Shown piece by piece: positions 35,759 to 46,402 of a stretch of DNA of 64,000 nt. Within the stretch, counting starts at the first letter, position 1. Each line of letters starts with the position of its first letter. The stretch is from positions 3,100,001 through 3,164,000 of the forward strand of contig JAJQJQ010000008.1 of the NCBI GenBank assembly GCA_028622995.1, written 5' to 3'. The translations under genes and the position numbers were made by a program. The stretch comes from Panagrolaimus kolymaensis (Eukaryota; Nematoda; Chromadorea; Rhabditida; Panagrolaimidae). The notes under the pieces are model-generated. The model saw only the letters and a program-made list of their open reading frames with translations. It was not told the DNA's origin and searched no databases.

Positions 35759-35930
35759 TAGTTGATAAAATGTATGTATAGTTTTAATAAATAATGTTTT
35801 TGGCTGATTTTGTTAATTTTAATTTTCGATGTCATCTATTTTCTATCAAATATGTTTATAAAACTTTTTTCTTTCTCCCTTTTTTCGTCATCCTTTTCGA
35901 GCCGGGTGAATACGAAGAACAGAGATGATT
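35759..35930. repeat. duplicated 3' flank (copy beside coq-5)
   Basis: Starting at TTGATAAAATGTATGTATAG, with the AATAAATAATG poly(A)-type signal, and running through TTTCTATCAAATATGTTTAT to ..TCGAGCCGGGTGAATA, this stretch recurs at 39046-39210 behind the Hsp70-like gene with a moderate number of changes. Confidence 0.8.
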
Positions 35931-35975
35931 TCTTTATTCTCTTCATTGTAAACTGCCACTTTACCGAATCCTGTT
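35914..35975 (-). pseudogene. relic of pseudo-Hsp70 first exon
   Basis: On the reverse strand GFGKVAVYNEENKEIISV matches exon 1 of the pseudo-Hsp70 genes (LGEVAAYNVESKEIFNF; GIAAMYNESRKETINY). There is no intact start and no downstream exons, so it is a fragment. Confidence 0.55.
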
Positions 35976-36285
35976 AAATTCCGACAGGAAAAAAGATTTT
36001 TAGAAATATTTAACCAAAGTTTAAGAAATCCATTAAAAAATAAAAAATCAATAGACTTTTAAAAAATTGATATCATCTGGCAAATTTTTTTGCGTGAAAA
36101 GCTCTTTGATAATTTTAGTGATAACAAATGAGGGTGTACCAGGGCAAAATTACGAGAGAGAAAAAATTTTCTGGGACCGGAACGTGACATGAAAAAAGTC
36201 GTCCCGTTTCCACCCTAAATTTAATGAAAAGGTCACTCTAAAATTGATTTTTGTTTTTCACCGAACCGAAAACATTCAAGAAAAA

Positions 36286-36375
36286 ATGTCCTCTTTACAA
36301 CTTTATTATATCCAATTGCAATTTTTATCGGGAACAGCTAGATTAATTTTACATTATATGCTTGTCAAGAATTAA
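36286..36375 (+). pseudogene. relic of GST first exon
   Basis: ATG at 36286 follows an A-rich leader and reads MSSLQLYYIQLQFLSGTARL then ILHYM before it falls out of frame. It matches MSSIKLTYLPIRYLGETARL-ILHYAG of the array GSTs. Everything after the first 24 or so codons is missing. With the pseudo-Hsp70 relic at 35914-35975 on the opposite strand it forms a shrunken version of the array unit. Confidence 0.7.
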
Positions 36376-36581
36376 AAAACAAACAGTGCGATTTAGTAAC
36401 TTTGGAATAAGACACAACATTCTTATTATGCATAAAAAACGAAACCGACGACTCATACAAGAAATGATTGTTTTTGATAAGAAAAAAAGAAAAAGAGAAA
36501 CTGTCATTACTTCTTTTTTATTGATTTTTATTATTTTCTTAATTATATGTATTTTATTAACTTTTGGCAATTAATTTTGAG

Positions 36582-38993
36582 ATGTCTTTACATGTTGGAA
36601 TTGACCCAATGAATGGTAAGGTTGCAGCGTATAATGAAAAAAATAAAAGAACAATTAATTTTAAAATTAATACCAAACGTAAGTTTTTGAAGAATGTAAA
36701 ATTTTGAACTAATTTTTAAAAATTTAATTATAGTCAGCAAAGAAAGTAAAATTGAAGATGTGGAAAAAATGTTTAAAGAAATAAAAACACTAACTAATGG
36801 AAAAGTTGGATTTGCTTGCATTACCTTTCTTTGTATAATTGGAAATGAAATTCGTAAAAGTTTTATTGAAAAAGGAAAAGAATTCGGATTTTTAGATGTT
36901 CAAATTATTAATGTGAATATGTATACTTATTTAGAATATATTTCGAAAATAGGTCAAAAACCAAAAAATGGTGATATTATTTGGATATTCAGGGGATACA
37001 CTTTATTTAAATGGAAGAAACTAAATTCAAAAGCTAAAATGATAAAAAGGATTAAATTTAAAGACTTTGAAAAATTTATTAAAATACTGCAAAAAAAAAA
37101 ATTTGATACTGGCAATAAAATAAATTCACATATTTTTATTTACCAAAAGGGTTGTGAACTTGATATGACAATTCTAAAAAGATTGAATACAAAATCTTAT
37201 TTTTTTGGAGGTATAATTTATTCCGAAATGGCTTTGATAAAAGCTCGAATAATGGCGAAAGACGAGGAAGTATTAGATTATGATGTAGAAACACAAGTGG
37301 AGTTTGATATCGAAGTTAAAATTAATGAAAAAAAAATTTTATCTATTAAAGAATGTGAATTATTACCTTTTGAAAAAAGATTGACAATTGGTAAATGTGA
37401 AAATGTTTTTAAAGTAAATTACTTTTGCATAACTTTATATCTTAATAATATATAACCATCTTTCAGATTTTTGTAAATGAGCAATTTATTGAAGAAATTA
37501 AAGTCACTCCGCTAATCGGAACCTCGAAACCAAATAAAATCGTTGTTAAAATAGATCAAAATAGAATTATAACAATCGATTATGTACAAAATAACAGTTT
37601 AGAAAAGAGACCCGTAATAAAAGAAAAAAATATACAACCGCCTCCCTTCACAAATTTACAAACAAAAAATAAAGAGGAAGAGCTAACATTTTTAGAAAAA
37701 GTAATAATTAAAGTTAATTTTAATTTATATATTCTAATTTAGGGATTATATGACATTCCGCGGAAACAGTTAATCACCAAAATTGATCATAATGTTGTTG
37801 GAATCGATCTTGGAACTTCGAGATGTTGTGCAGCAATAAATGGAAGAAATGGAATTAAAATCATTGCACTCGATAATGGTGGAGAACAATTACTTCCTTC
37901 GTATGTAGGGTTTGATGAAGCTCATCCCAAATGTGGCAGAGAAGTCGTTAGAAGAATGCAACATTATGCAAAATCCACAGTTTTTGACGCTAAAAGAATT
38001 ATTGGAAGAAATTTTGAAGATGTTAAAATTGATGAAAGTTGGCCATTTGAAGTCATCGAAAGGAAAAATAAGCCATTAATATGCATTCAAGGCCCAAATC
38101 AAAACAAAATTGAAAAGCAACCCGAAGAAGTTTCAGCTGTTTTATTAAAAAACATAAAACAAAAATGTGAAGAAATTCAAGGAAAAGAATTAAATGAAGT
38201 TGTTGTTACTATTCCAGCATCTTTTAACGAACAACAAAAAGCTGCAACTTATTCAGCTGCAAAACTTTCAGGATGGAAAATTATTCACATTTTAACTGAG
38301 CCTATTGCAGCATCAATTGCATATTTCGCAGATAAATCTATTCCCCCAAATTTTGTTACGCTTTTATTTGATCTCGGCGGAGGAACTTTGGATATATCTA
38401 TTTTTAAAGTTGATAATAATAAACTCAAAATTGTCACAAATCATGGTGACGGATATTTGGGTGGCAGAAATTTTGATCAACTCTTATTTAATTATTTCGC
38501 AAACATTTTGGCCCATCAATTTGGAATTAAAATTAAAACCAAGGATACTTTAAAATATCGTTTAATGCAAGAATGTATGAATATTAAACACACGTTATCA
38601 ATTGAAACAAAATCGGGGTAAATATTTTGCTTCGACATTGTTCATTATTTTTGTTTTGTTTTTAGATTGGATGTTGTTGATTTTGGCCATGAAAGTTATT
38701 TAAGAATATCGAGAACTGACTTGGAAGAAATGGCAAAACCTTTATTAGATCGAATCCAAGCATTGCTTATCCATACTTTGGCTAAAACAGAATTCACTGC
38801 TTTGGAAATAAATAAAGTGCTTCTTGTTGGTGGAGGATGTCGAATGCCCATGATTAAATTATTGCTTCAAAAAATGTTTTCAAAAGCTGAACATTCTTGC
38901 GATGAACATCCTTATGAAATCGTTGCCATGGGAGCCGCATATTATGCAACAATTATTAATTCTCAAAATAATACAAATTGCTCTGTAATATAA
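36582..38993 (+). CDS. pseudo-Hsp70 fused to an Hsp70 ATPase domain, CaaX-like end
   Basis: Six exons run in frame from MSLHVGIDPMNGKVAAYNEK. The N-terminal half (about 300 residues) is the pseudo-Hsp70 module: worn NBD (VGFACITFLCIIGNEIRKSF), then ALIKARIM..EEVLDYDVET and KIVVKIDQNRIITIDY like the Hsp70 beta domain. A short linker (KGLYDIPRKQLITKI) leads to a complete Hsp70 ATPase domain: VVGIDLGTSRCCAAI, VVVTIPASFNEQQKAAT, LLFDLGGGTLDISIF, GYLGGRNFD, VLLVGGGCRMPM. It stops there: no substrate-binding domain follows and the last residues are NTNCSVI, a possible prenylation site. Known Hsp70s have one ATPase domain followed by the substrate domain; here the order is reversed. It lies between the two copies of the duplicated 3' flank. 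Confidence 0.8.
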
Positions 38994-39045
38994 AAACTTT
39001 CGTTACTCAATGTTTATGTATGTTTTTGCTATAGAACTAAATATT

Positions 39046-39210
39046 AATTGATAAAATGTATGTATAGTTTATTAATAAATAATGTTTTCGGCTCATTTGG
39101 TTAACTTCAACTTGCGATGTCTTTTATTTTCTATCAAATAAGTTTATAAAACTTTTTCCTTATTCCTTTTTTCATCGTCCTTTTCAAGCCGGATAAGAAC
39201 AAAGATGAAC
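39046..39210. repeat. duplicated 3' flank (copy beside Hsp70-like gene)
   Basis: Matches 35759-35930 from ATTGATAAAATGTATGTATA through AATAAATAATGTTTTCGGCT and TTTCTATCAAATAAGTTTAT to TTCAAGCCGG. It supplies the poly(A) signal of the Hsp70-like gene. Confidence 0.8.
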
Positions 39211-39718
39211 TCATAAAAGAAAAAAAAATTTAAACAGTTAATTATTAATCCTTTGTATTTCCAATTTTTCGTAATGCCGTTTGAACAATGCGTAAGTAAA
39301 ACAACGAGGCAAGCGGCAAACAAAATTACTCTCTTTTTTGGGATTAAACGTCGTCGGCATGGAGACACCTCTCAATCGCTATTGCGAGGTTGTTATGCAA
39401 ACAATCCAGTCTTTGATGTGCCCTAAAATGGATTATAATAGTCTCAGCTCTGTCGTTGTGTTGGTGCAAATAAAACATAACTTATCTCATTTATTTTTTG
39501 GTGACCCACCTTTTTGTGCTTTGTTCTATGCCTAAAACCCTGTATCTCTGTTGACCTTTCTTTTTGGATTTGATACAAGCACACCAAAAATAAACAGTTG
39601 GCATCTCATTGACCATTCACTATTGTCTGGTTATTTTTTTCTGCCGCCATTTTTTCTCCCGAAAATATAAAGCTCACTAATTTTTATTTTTACAACATTC
39701 CTCTAACTTTGAGCAACT
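39211..39718. other. intergenic stretch upstream of BTB gene
   Basis: About 500 bases with somewhat higher GC around 39300-39560 (for example GTCGTCGGCATGGAGACACC) but no exon, RNA gene or repeat that I can support. Open frames here lack splice context. Confidence 0.4.
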
Positions 39719-41289
39719 ATGGTAAGTTTATTTATAAATAAATTTTGGTTAATTTTAAAAATATTTTTTACAGTATGCTGAAATCCCGTTTATCATTAAA
39801 TGGAGCGTTTGTAAAAACTTATTGTCTCGAAATATTCGTGATGAATTGCATTCAAATCCTTTCGTCATTTCCATTGATCCACCAGTTAAATTGACTTTAA
39901 AATTAGTGGTTGGCAGCGCTTTTCCTGGCACAACTGATTTCAAAATATCTATAGATTTGGGAGAAAATTACAATAAATACCCAAGTTTAGAAATGCCTTG
40001 TTTGGTTACAATTGGCAACGTCGATACTGATGGGTATTATTACAGTAATATTTTTCCAATTGTAATGAAAGAAATCAAGAAGAAGGAAACGTGCATAGAA
40101 CTTGAAGATTTGTTTGAAACTTGGAAGCAAAAAAATAAACCATTGATGGACCACAAAATTAATATCAAAGCTTCTGGAATTTTACACCTTGGTGAGAAAT
40201 CTATTCAAACACTTATCAAAGTGCCTTATCCAGACGAAGAAGATTTTTCAATTGTTGTTGCAGAAAAAATCATGAATGTAAGTATAACTTTTTTTTACCT
40301 AAAAAGAAAGTAGGGATTTTGGCTTTTTAACGTTTATACATCATCAATAATTTTTATTCTAGTCTATTAGATCGGAGTAATTTTTTAAGTTTGCTTTTTT
40401 CCAAAAATTGAAGGCAAAGAGTCCACTATTAACCGTGTATATCAAAAGTAAACTAATTTGATATTTAAAATTGCTCGAAGAAAAAAAAACTGTATAAAGG
40501 GTCAAAAATTAGCTTTTATTTTTAAAAATAAATAAAATCATTTTGGTGAAAGAAAGAGACTTTTCTTTGTTTCCACATTTTATTCTTTAATAATCCAAAA
40601 GTTATTTTTATTTGCGCCTAACTTTTATCCTATTTATTATTATCTTTCCGAAGAATTTTGAATTTTTTTAGGTCAATAAATCATATTTTAAAGAAATTTC
40701 TCCAGTTTTTGCCGGAATGATTGATGCATTGAAAGAAGCAAATGAAAATAAACTCGAGATTTCACGATTTTCATTTGAAATTGTCAAAACAGTTTTCGAC
40801 TTTTTCCGAGGAAACGAAATTCCTGAAGATTTCATGGAAGCTAATCTTCGAGATTTATTTGAATTCGCTGATTATTATCAAATCGATAGTTTGAAGGTAA
40901 AAATTGACTTTAAAATAAATGAATTTTTTAATTAAGAATTTTAGGAAACTTTGAGCAATGACTGCCCTTTACGAAAGAGAACTCTTGGGGATATTTCGGA
41001 AGTGGCTCTGAAATTTAGTTCCGAATCTCTTCGTAATAGATGCCTTTATTATCGTTTACTACTAGTATACAAAACTGAAGATAGCGAAAAATTTGATGAA
41101 GCAATGAAAGAAACATTGAAAAAATTGGAAATTTTCAATGAAGGAGCAGTTGTTAAAGAATCAAATGGGCGTTGGATGACTCCAGTGTTCTTACTTTGCC
41201 TTTTGGTCGCGCCAAGCGCCGCGCCGGGCGCCAGAAAAATGAAAAACCGCGCCAGGCACCGCGCCACGTGCCAGCCTTTAAAATTTTGA
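39719..41289 (+). CDS. BTB protein whose last exon is interrupted by a MITE
   Basis: A one-codon first exon (ATG at 39719 then GTAAGT) is spliced to 39774-40277, 40672-40896 and 40945 onward. The N-terminal part (PFIIKWSVCKNLLSRNIRDE) occupies the MATH position; the BTB domain is VNKSYFKEISPVFAGMIDAL ...VKTVFDFFRGNEIPEDFMEA, and a BACK-like helical part follows. After GRWMT the reading enters the inserted element and ends at 41289 with about 38 foreign residues. Beyond the element the old frame resumes as RNPNPFEDEKFIPV and stops at 41651, so the original end was probably 41651. The product is likely an adaptor of cullin-3 ligases; whether the altered tail harms it is unknown. Confidence 0.7.
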
Positions 41290-41599
41290 GCACCAGCGCC
41301 GCGCCACGCGCCAGAAAAAAAATTTAAATAATGACCAAAAACATTAACTTTTTTATTTATTTAGTAAGATATACTTAAAATAACGCTATATTTGAGGTTT
41401 TACTAAGATTAAATCAATTTTTTTCTGGAAAATCCAAGCATTTTAAAATTTAAAAAAAATTTTTTAATTTTTCTCGCACCACGCGCCGCGCCGAGCATCG
41501 GATTTCTGAAAAGCCGCGCCAAGCACCGCGCCACGCGCCAGCTGGCGCGCGCCGGCGCGCGCCGGCGCGGCGCGGGTGCGGCGCGAGTAAGAACACTGT
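41183..41599. mobile_element. GC-rich hAT-like MITE inside a BTB exon
   Basis: About 417 bases with terminal inverted repeats CAGTGTTCTTACT/AGTAAGAACACTG and the 8-base direct repeat GATGACTC at 41175-41182 and 41600-41607 (one extra T sits before the right repeat). CAG ends and 8-base duplication indicate the hAT group, as for the 18075 element, but the sequence is unrelated: the interior is made of GCGCC/GCGCGCC blocks in a host region of very low GC. It has no transposase. Confidence 0.8.
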
Positions 41600-41905
41600 G
41601 ATGACTCGTAATCCGAATCCCTTTGAGGACGAAAAATTCATTCCTGTTTAACACTTTTTCTTTTTTTTTGAACCGGATATGCCCGACAAAAAACATTGTA
41701 TAAGTGAAACACCGTTGAAAGCTATCTATGGTAACATGCATTTTCTAAACTAAATTTTTCTTTTTAAAATTCTTTTTTTCTTTCAACGTTTTAAATCTTT
41801 TTATTTTCGTCTTCCAAAAATAGTATTTTAATGAAGACTAGTTTTCCGAAGCATTTGAGTATGGCGAGATCATACATATGTTCTGCTTTCCCAATGCTGG
41901 GATTT

Positions 41906-42007
41906 CTATGAGAGGAGGTCTGCCAACTTCTTGATGTTGGGCCAGAGATGATTGAATTCAGCCACTAAGCCTTTTGCAATAAAAAAATGGTAACAGTGGT
42001 AGCTTTC
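41906..42007 (-). pseudogene. orphan coding fragment
   Basis: The reverse strand reads HFFIAKGLVAEFNHLWPNIK then KLADLLS and a stop. Codon use is balanced and unlike the neighbourhood. No partner exon or start was found. Identity unknown; it could be a terminal exon of a lost gene. Confidence 0.3.
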
Positions 42008-42348
42008 ACTGTTATTTTTATTCTTCTCCCACAAAAAAATCAAAAAAATTAAATATTCAAAATAAAATAAAAAGTTTTGTTTAAAAGTTAGTTAGTTTTT
42101 AAAAGAACGAGCAAAATAAATGAGTAAAAGAAATGGCGGGCAATTTTCTCTTGTTTGTTATTTATTTGCTTTGATTGTTAGTTGCTTTTTTTTCATTTTT
42201 TGCTCAATTTTTTTCTTCGCTTTTTGATTTTTTGTAATATTTTTTTTGATTATAATATTATATGTCGAACTTGATCAAACATAACTAATAAAACAAAGGT
42301 CTTCGTTTTTTTGACAACAATATTCTTTTTAAAAACATGATTCATTAC

Positions 42349-42475
42349 TCAATTATTTTTTGGATCCTTTAATTTTTATTTTGTGTTGTCGAAAAACGCT
42401 GAAGCAAAATGGACTTTGCTCTTGTGTCAGCATAATTTTCAAGCTTTGGGATAAGATCTTGCAATTATGAAGAAA
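42349..42475. repeat. decayed repeat, partner of 49362-49478
   Basis: Shares GGATCCTT, GCTGAAGCAAA and CAGCATAATTTTCAAGCTTT with 49362-49478. On the reverse strand both encode fragments of one protein (here PKLENYADTRAKSILLQRFF), interrupted by stops, so they are relics of the same unknown gene. Confidence 0.6.
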
Positions 42476-43336
42476 GTCGATATTTCTGCTTAAATTAAGT
42501 TTTTTTATACATATGATTTAAAAAATGTCGTATAACATTTTAAAATAATTTGACCATGATTAACGGATGTTAAATGGTTCAGCTCATCAATTAGCTTACT
42601 GCATATATATGAACAACAAGCTCGACATCTTTAAACTTTCCTCGACGGAACATCATGCTTATGATTGAGATCATCGATTTAACAATTTTTCATATAAAAT
42701 ACTTATTAAAATACACACTCAAACTTTTGACAAGTAAATCATTATGTGCTCAAATTACTTTGATAAATTAAAAAAGAAAAAGAAAAAAAGCAAATTAAAA
42801 TATTCAAAAAATTTTTTATATTGAAGCTAAAAAAAGAAACAACCCTTAAAAAGTCGAAGCAAAAACCTATTGAATGAATGAATATTGCTTTATTTCAAAA
42901 AGCAAGAGGAAAAAAATTTAATCTCTGAAATCTCAGTTCATTGCCATTTGGCATTTTCGCTTTGTTAATTTCTTTTTGCACTTTTTGTTTCGTTTCTAAA
43001 CCATATCCCTAGTTCCCTTTTTTTAAACATTGGCTTTTTTGTTTTTTGTTTCCACTTCGGCGAAAATAAAACATAGACTAACAATTTTTTCTTCTTCGAA
43101 TAAATTGTATCAAAGCAAAAAGAAAGATCGTTTGCACTTACTTATGTATAGCGTTTTTGAGAGTGGAATCATTTCCATATTTTTGCTTTAGTTTTTAGCT
43201 TTTTTTCTTTATTATTTTATTTTTTGTTTGAATTATTTATATTAATAATAAGGTTTTTTTGTTTCAATAAAAAATAGCAAGTTGCGGGTTAGTTTAAAAA
43301 TATTGACGTGTTAAAGCTCCAAAAAAGGTTATCAAC

Positions 43337-43482
43337 ATGAGTGTGGACGCAAAAGAGGATAAAACGGGAAAATTGGTGGAAGTAGATACAATGGATGCTT
43401 TCAAGGCCGACAGGACGATGTGATCATCGTTGTGATCATCCTTGTCCTAATTACAAGTAGAGTTCAGATGTGTATCCTTTGA
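43337..43482 (+). pseudogene. small membrane-protein-like ORF with frameshift
   Basis: Frame 1 reads MSVDAKEDKTGKLVEVDTMD AFKADRT and stops; a shifted frame continues VIIVVIILVLITSRVQ, a membrane-helix-like run, to a stop at 43482. One base change in AGGACGATGTG would join them. It resembles the layout at 44463-44623. Function unknown; probably inactive or an indel error. Confidence 0.35.
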
Positions 43483-44462
43483 GACATTTTCACAAAGTTG
43501 ATTTTTTGAAAAAACTATGAAATAGAAGGCAAGCGATATTTTTTTCGCCGCGTTACTATTTGAACAAACTCTTCAAAATATTTAAATTATTTAAAAATAT
43601 TATTTTTAACTTATATCCAACGGGTCTTAATCAAAATTCTTAATGTTTACATCGCCCGTCATGACCACATTCTTCTCCTGGCTTTAATCAAACTATTTTT
43701 GATCCAATCATATCTGTAAAAAATGACATTCCCAAATAAAAAATGGAAATGCAGAATATTTAAAAAATACCCAAGTATTTTAGTTGTAATATTTTCGGGC
43801 TATTGCTCAACGAACACAGATAGCTTTTTGTATATTTATAAATCCAAATTCGCAAAAAATAAAAAAATATTAAATATTCAAAAATGAAATTTAACCAAAG
43901 AATTTGTCAAGAAAAAGTTAGAAAAATAATAAAATTAACGGTCAAATTGAAGGGGTTTATTTTTAGCTATGTGAGCCCAGCAGCTACATATGAATTTTGA
44001 TTTTAAAGAAAAAAAGCAACAACAAAAAAATCAATAAAAACTGTAGCGCAGATTTTGTGTCTCGTTTATATATAAAAAAAGCACATATGGTTTTCTTCTT
44101 TTCTTTTTTTTTCATTAAAAATGTTTAAAAGAAATTCTTAAACGAATGGACGAAATACTTCCATTTTTTGGAAAAAGATAAAAGAAAACTTATTTGTTTA
44201 TTTTATAAAATCTAACTAGACAGATGTGACAGAAAAATAAACCCAGCCAAGTGACAAATAGGAATCAAGAAAAAAGAAAAACGAAAAATGCCAAAATTGC
44301 AGCGAACTAAATTTTTTTGTCGCTGGTATGACGCATATTTCATTCTAGCGGTTTTTGCTTCGTCCTTTTGTTTCTTTTTTTAGTTGAAATATATTTTTGT
44401 TTGAATATTTTAAATTAACTTTTTTTTCATTTTATATCAAAGTTTTTAAGTATAAATCGTCA

Positions 44463-44623
44463 ATGTCCACATTTTTGGAACCAAAAGACTTATCATACAT
44501 TGTAACGGCGAAAAAAAATTTGATCCAATTGAATCCATTATCGGTACTGTTATTCTCGTTCCAATTATTATAACAGCCACTGTAGATTTGGCTATTGGAG
44601 TATTAAATTATTTTAACCAATAA
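44463..44623 (+). pseudogene. small membrane-protein-like ORF with frameshift
   Basis: Starts MSTFLEPKDLSYIVT, then a shift near GTAACGGCG leads into FDPIESIIGTVILVPIIITA and TVDLAIGVLNYFNQ, a single membrane helix and short tail. Similar in design to 43337-43482 and to the helix-like piece near 11300. Too short and broken to call a gene. Confidence 0.3.
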
Positions 44624-45332
44624 AAGTTTACAAGATAAAATGATTTATTCAAATTTTCTAAATCCAGTGGTTGCATTTTTTTCTCAGTAGTTCGATTTTT
44701 AAAATATTCAAAAATTTTTTTACAACTACTAAAAAAAGCAATGCAAAAAAATAGTGGAATAAAAAAATGGATTCAAAAATTTATGTGCCTAGAAAGACAA
44801 CAAAAAAAGAACAGCCCAAAAAAAAATGCCGCACATTTTTTTAAAACTCTTCGAATTTCGAAGAAGCCTCTCTTTGCGCTTTTTTATTTAGCTTTTGAAT
44901 ATTTTATCTTGTTTTTTTTTCTTCTTTTTTAAATTATTATTTTTCTAATTTACTGGTTTTTGAAGTTTTAAGCTACATTAAATCGAATCAAACAACTATG
45001 TCCATGTAAATTTACAGCTTTCATTTGTGTGAAACTACGGAGTCGTTATGCTATATCCTGTTGCGAAAAATGTAAGAACAACATCTTCAAAGAAAATCAA
45101 AAAAACAATCCATTGAAATGCTTTCAGATGGTGGAGCAATTATCCAAGAGAAAATGACACAAAAAAAAATTTTATAACAACAATATGATTTCTGAAGAAG
45201 AAGCCGATGAAATTTATGGATGATTTGAATTTCAATTCCGTCCCATGCTTCATGTTTAATAAAAAGTTTTCATCATTACAAATTTATTTTATTTTTACGA
45301 AATTACATAATAGGAAAAAGTAAATGCTAAAA

Positions 45333-45819
45333 TTATTTTGCAATGAAAGTGCATTCAAGAGTGAGAATGTCTCTAAAAACTTTATACAAGTAAGGTGAAT
45401 GACGAAGTGAAGTAATATGATTTAAGAGTTTGTGAGTATCAGTTTTTTTAAACTTGAATTCATTGAAAGGGAATAAACCATGGGCAAAGTGATTGCTTTT
45501 AACAACATATCTTAAATAAAATTAAGATGAAAGAAGAATCAATGATTTATAAAGAAAAAACGCTTACCGAAAAAGTCCTCTAGGTTTGGCATCACGATGT
45601 AATTTGGCTAAAGCTAATGTGAGGCTTCGATCAATTAAAGACTCAGCTCTAGCTCCAGTTCTTGTCATGCCTCGAAAATCAACATAGACACGGGCAAGAT
45701 AACAACCATCACCATTACGCGCAATAATTTGTGTAGGTGAAACAACAACTCTAAAAAATGCAAAATGTTTTTAAAATACATATAAAAAAGTGAAAAAAAT
45801 CATACTGTTTGGGAGCCAT
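45333..45819 (-). CDS. unidentified 124-residue protein
   Basis: Three exons (45806-45819, 45568-45750, 45333-45510) joined in phase give 124 residues starting MAPKQVVVSPTQIIARNGDG. The sequence is basic and well mixed (CYLARVYVDFRGMTRTGARA, ESLIDRSLTLALAKLHRDAK, PRGLFRYVVKSNHFAHGLFP), without signal peptide or membrane helix. Codon use and clean splice sites argue that it is a real, probably conserved gene. The first exon is only 14 bases. I do not recognise a family. Confidence 0.65.
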
Positions 45820-46402
45820 TGTCACATAAAAGTCTTAGTAAAAACTAGGATTAATTCTTTAAATGAAGGAAAAAAGGCGAGAAGCCCTCCAAAAGAGTTT
45901 TTTGGGAGGATCCATTCCTTCCATAAAAATAAAAAAGGTATCAAATATCTTTCCTTAATTAAAGCAAAAGTTTTTTTTGCCCAAAAAATTAAGTGGCTAA
46001 AATTAAGGATGATGCAATAAAAGTGTTAGGTTACATTGGGTTTGATGGCGCAATATATAAACGGCAATGCTTAATGTCAGCAGTAGCATTCGAGTTGGCT
46101 TTTGAACCATTGCCGGACACCACACAACTGCTCGTTTATCCAAAAACAAATTGCTTTGGTTTTTTCTCTTATTTGGGTTTGAAACAAATGCTTCACTAGT
46201 TAATACATGTATGAATAATTGCCGGGAATGCAATCGTTGATGACTTCTGAGCAATGAATACTAAAATTTGTTTAAGCATAAATTGATAAAACAGTTTATT
46301 ATTAGCGCAAAAGTTAAATTTACAGCATTTTTAAATACACCATGGAAAGAAATTAAAAAAGAAACGTTAAAGAAAATAAACTTTTTAAAAACTAATATAA
46401 TC
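45820..46402. other. intergenic stretch
   Basis: Between the unidentified gene and the Hsp70-like gene. A somewhat GC-richer part (46020-46140) has overlapping open frames on both strands, neither with splice or start context. Nothing else seen. Confidence 0.4.

Larger units (their letters stand above)
41652..45332. other. gene-poor stretch with coding relics and dispersed repeats
   Basis: Mainly AT-rich DNA. Pieces that look once-coding are listed separately (41906, 42349, 43337, 44463). The dispersed TTAAATATTCAAAA motif occurs near 42051, 42798, 43870, 44400, 44705 and 44896. Segments at 42349-42475, 43030-43110 and 44658-44715 recur at 49362-49478, 50991-51060 and 50287-50340. Confidence 0.5.

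Noticed and set aside
36362..36574. 70-codon frame with a C-terminal hydrophobic run after the GST relic
   Set aside because: No ATG start, begins inside the GST relic, Lys/Ile/Phe-rich as expected from AT-rich DNA.
41450..41741. Reverse-strand Arg/Ala-rich frames near 41.5 kb
   Set aside because: They translate the GCGCC blocks of the inserted GC-rich MITE.
46003..46254. Overlapping frames on both strands in slightly GC-richer DNA
   Set aside because: Neither has splice signals, a start context or any recognisable motif.
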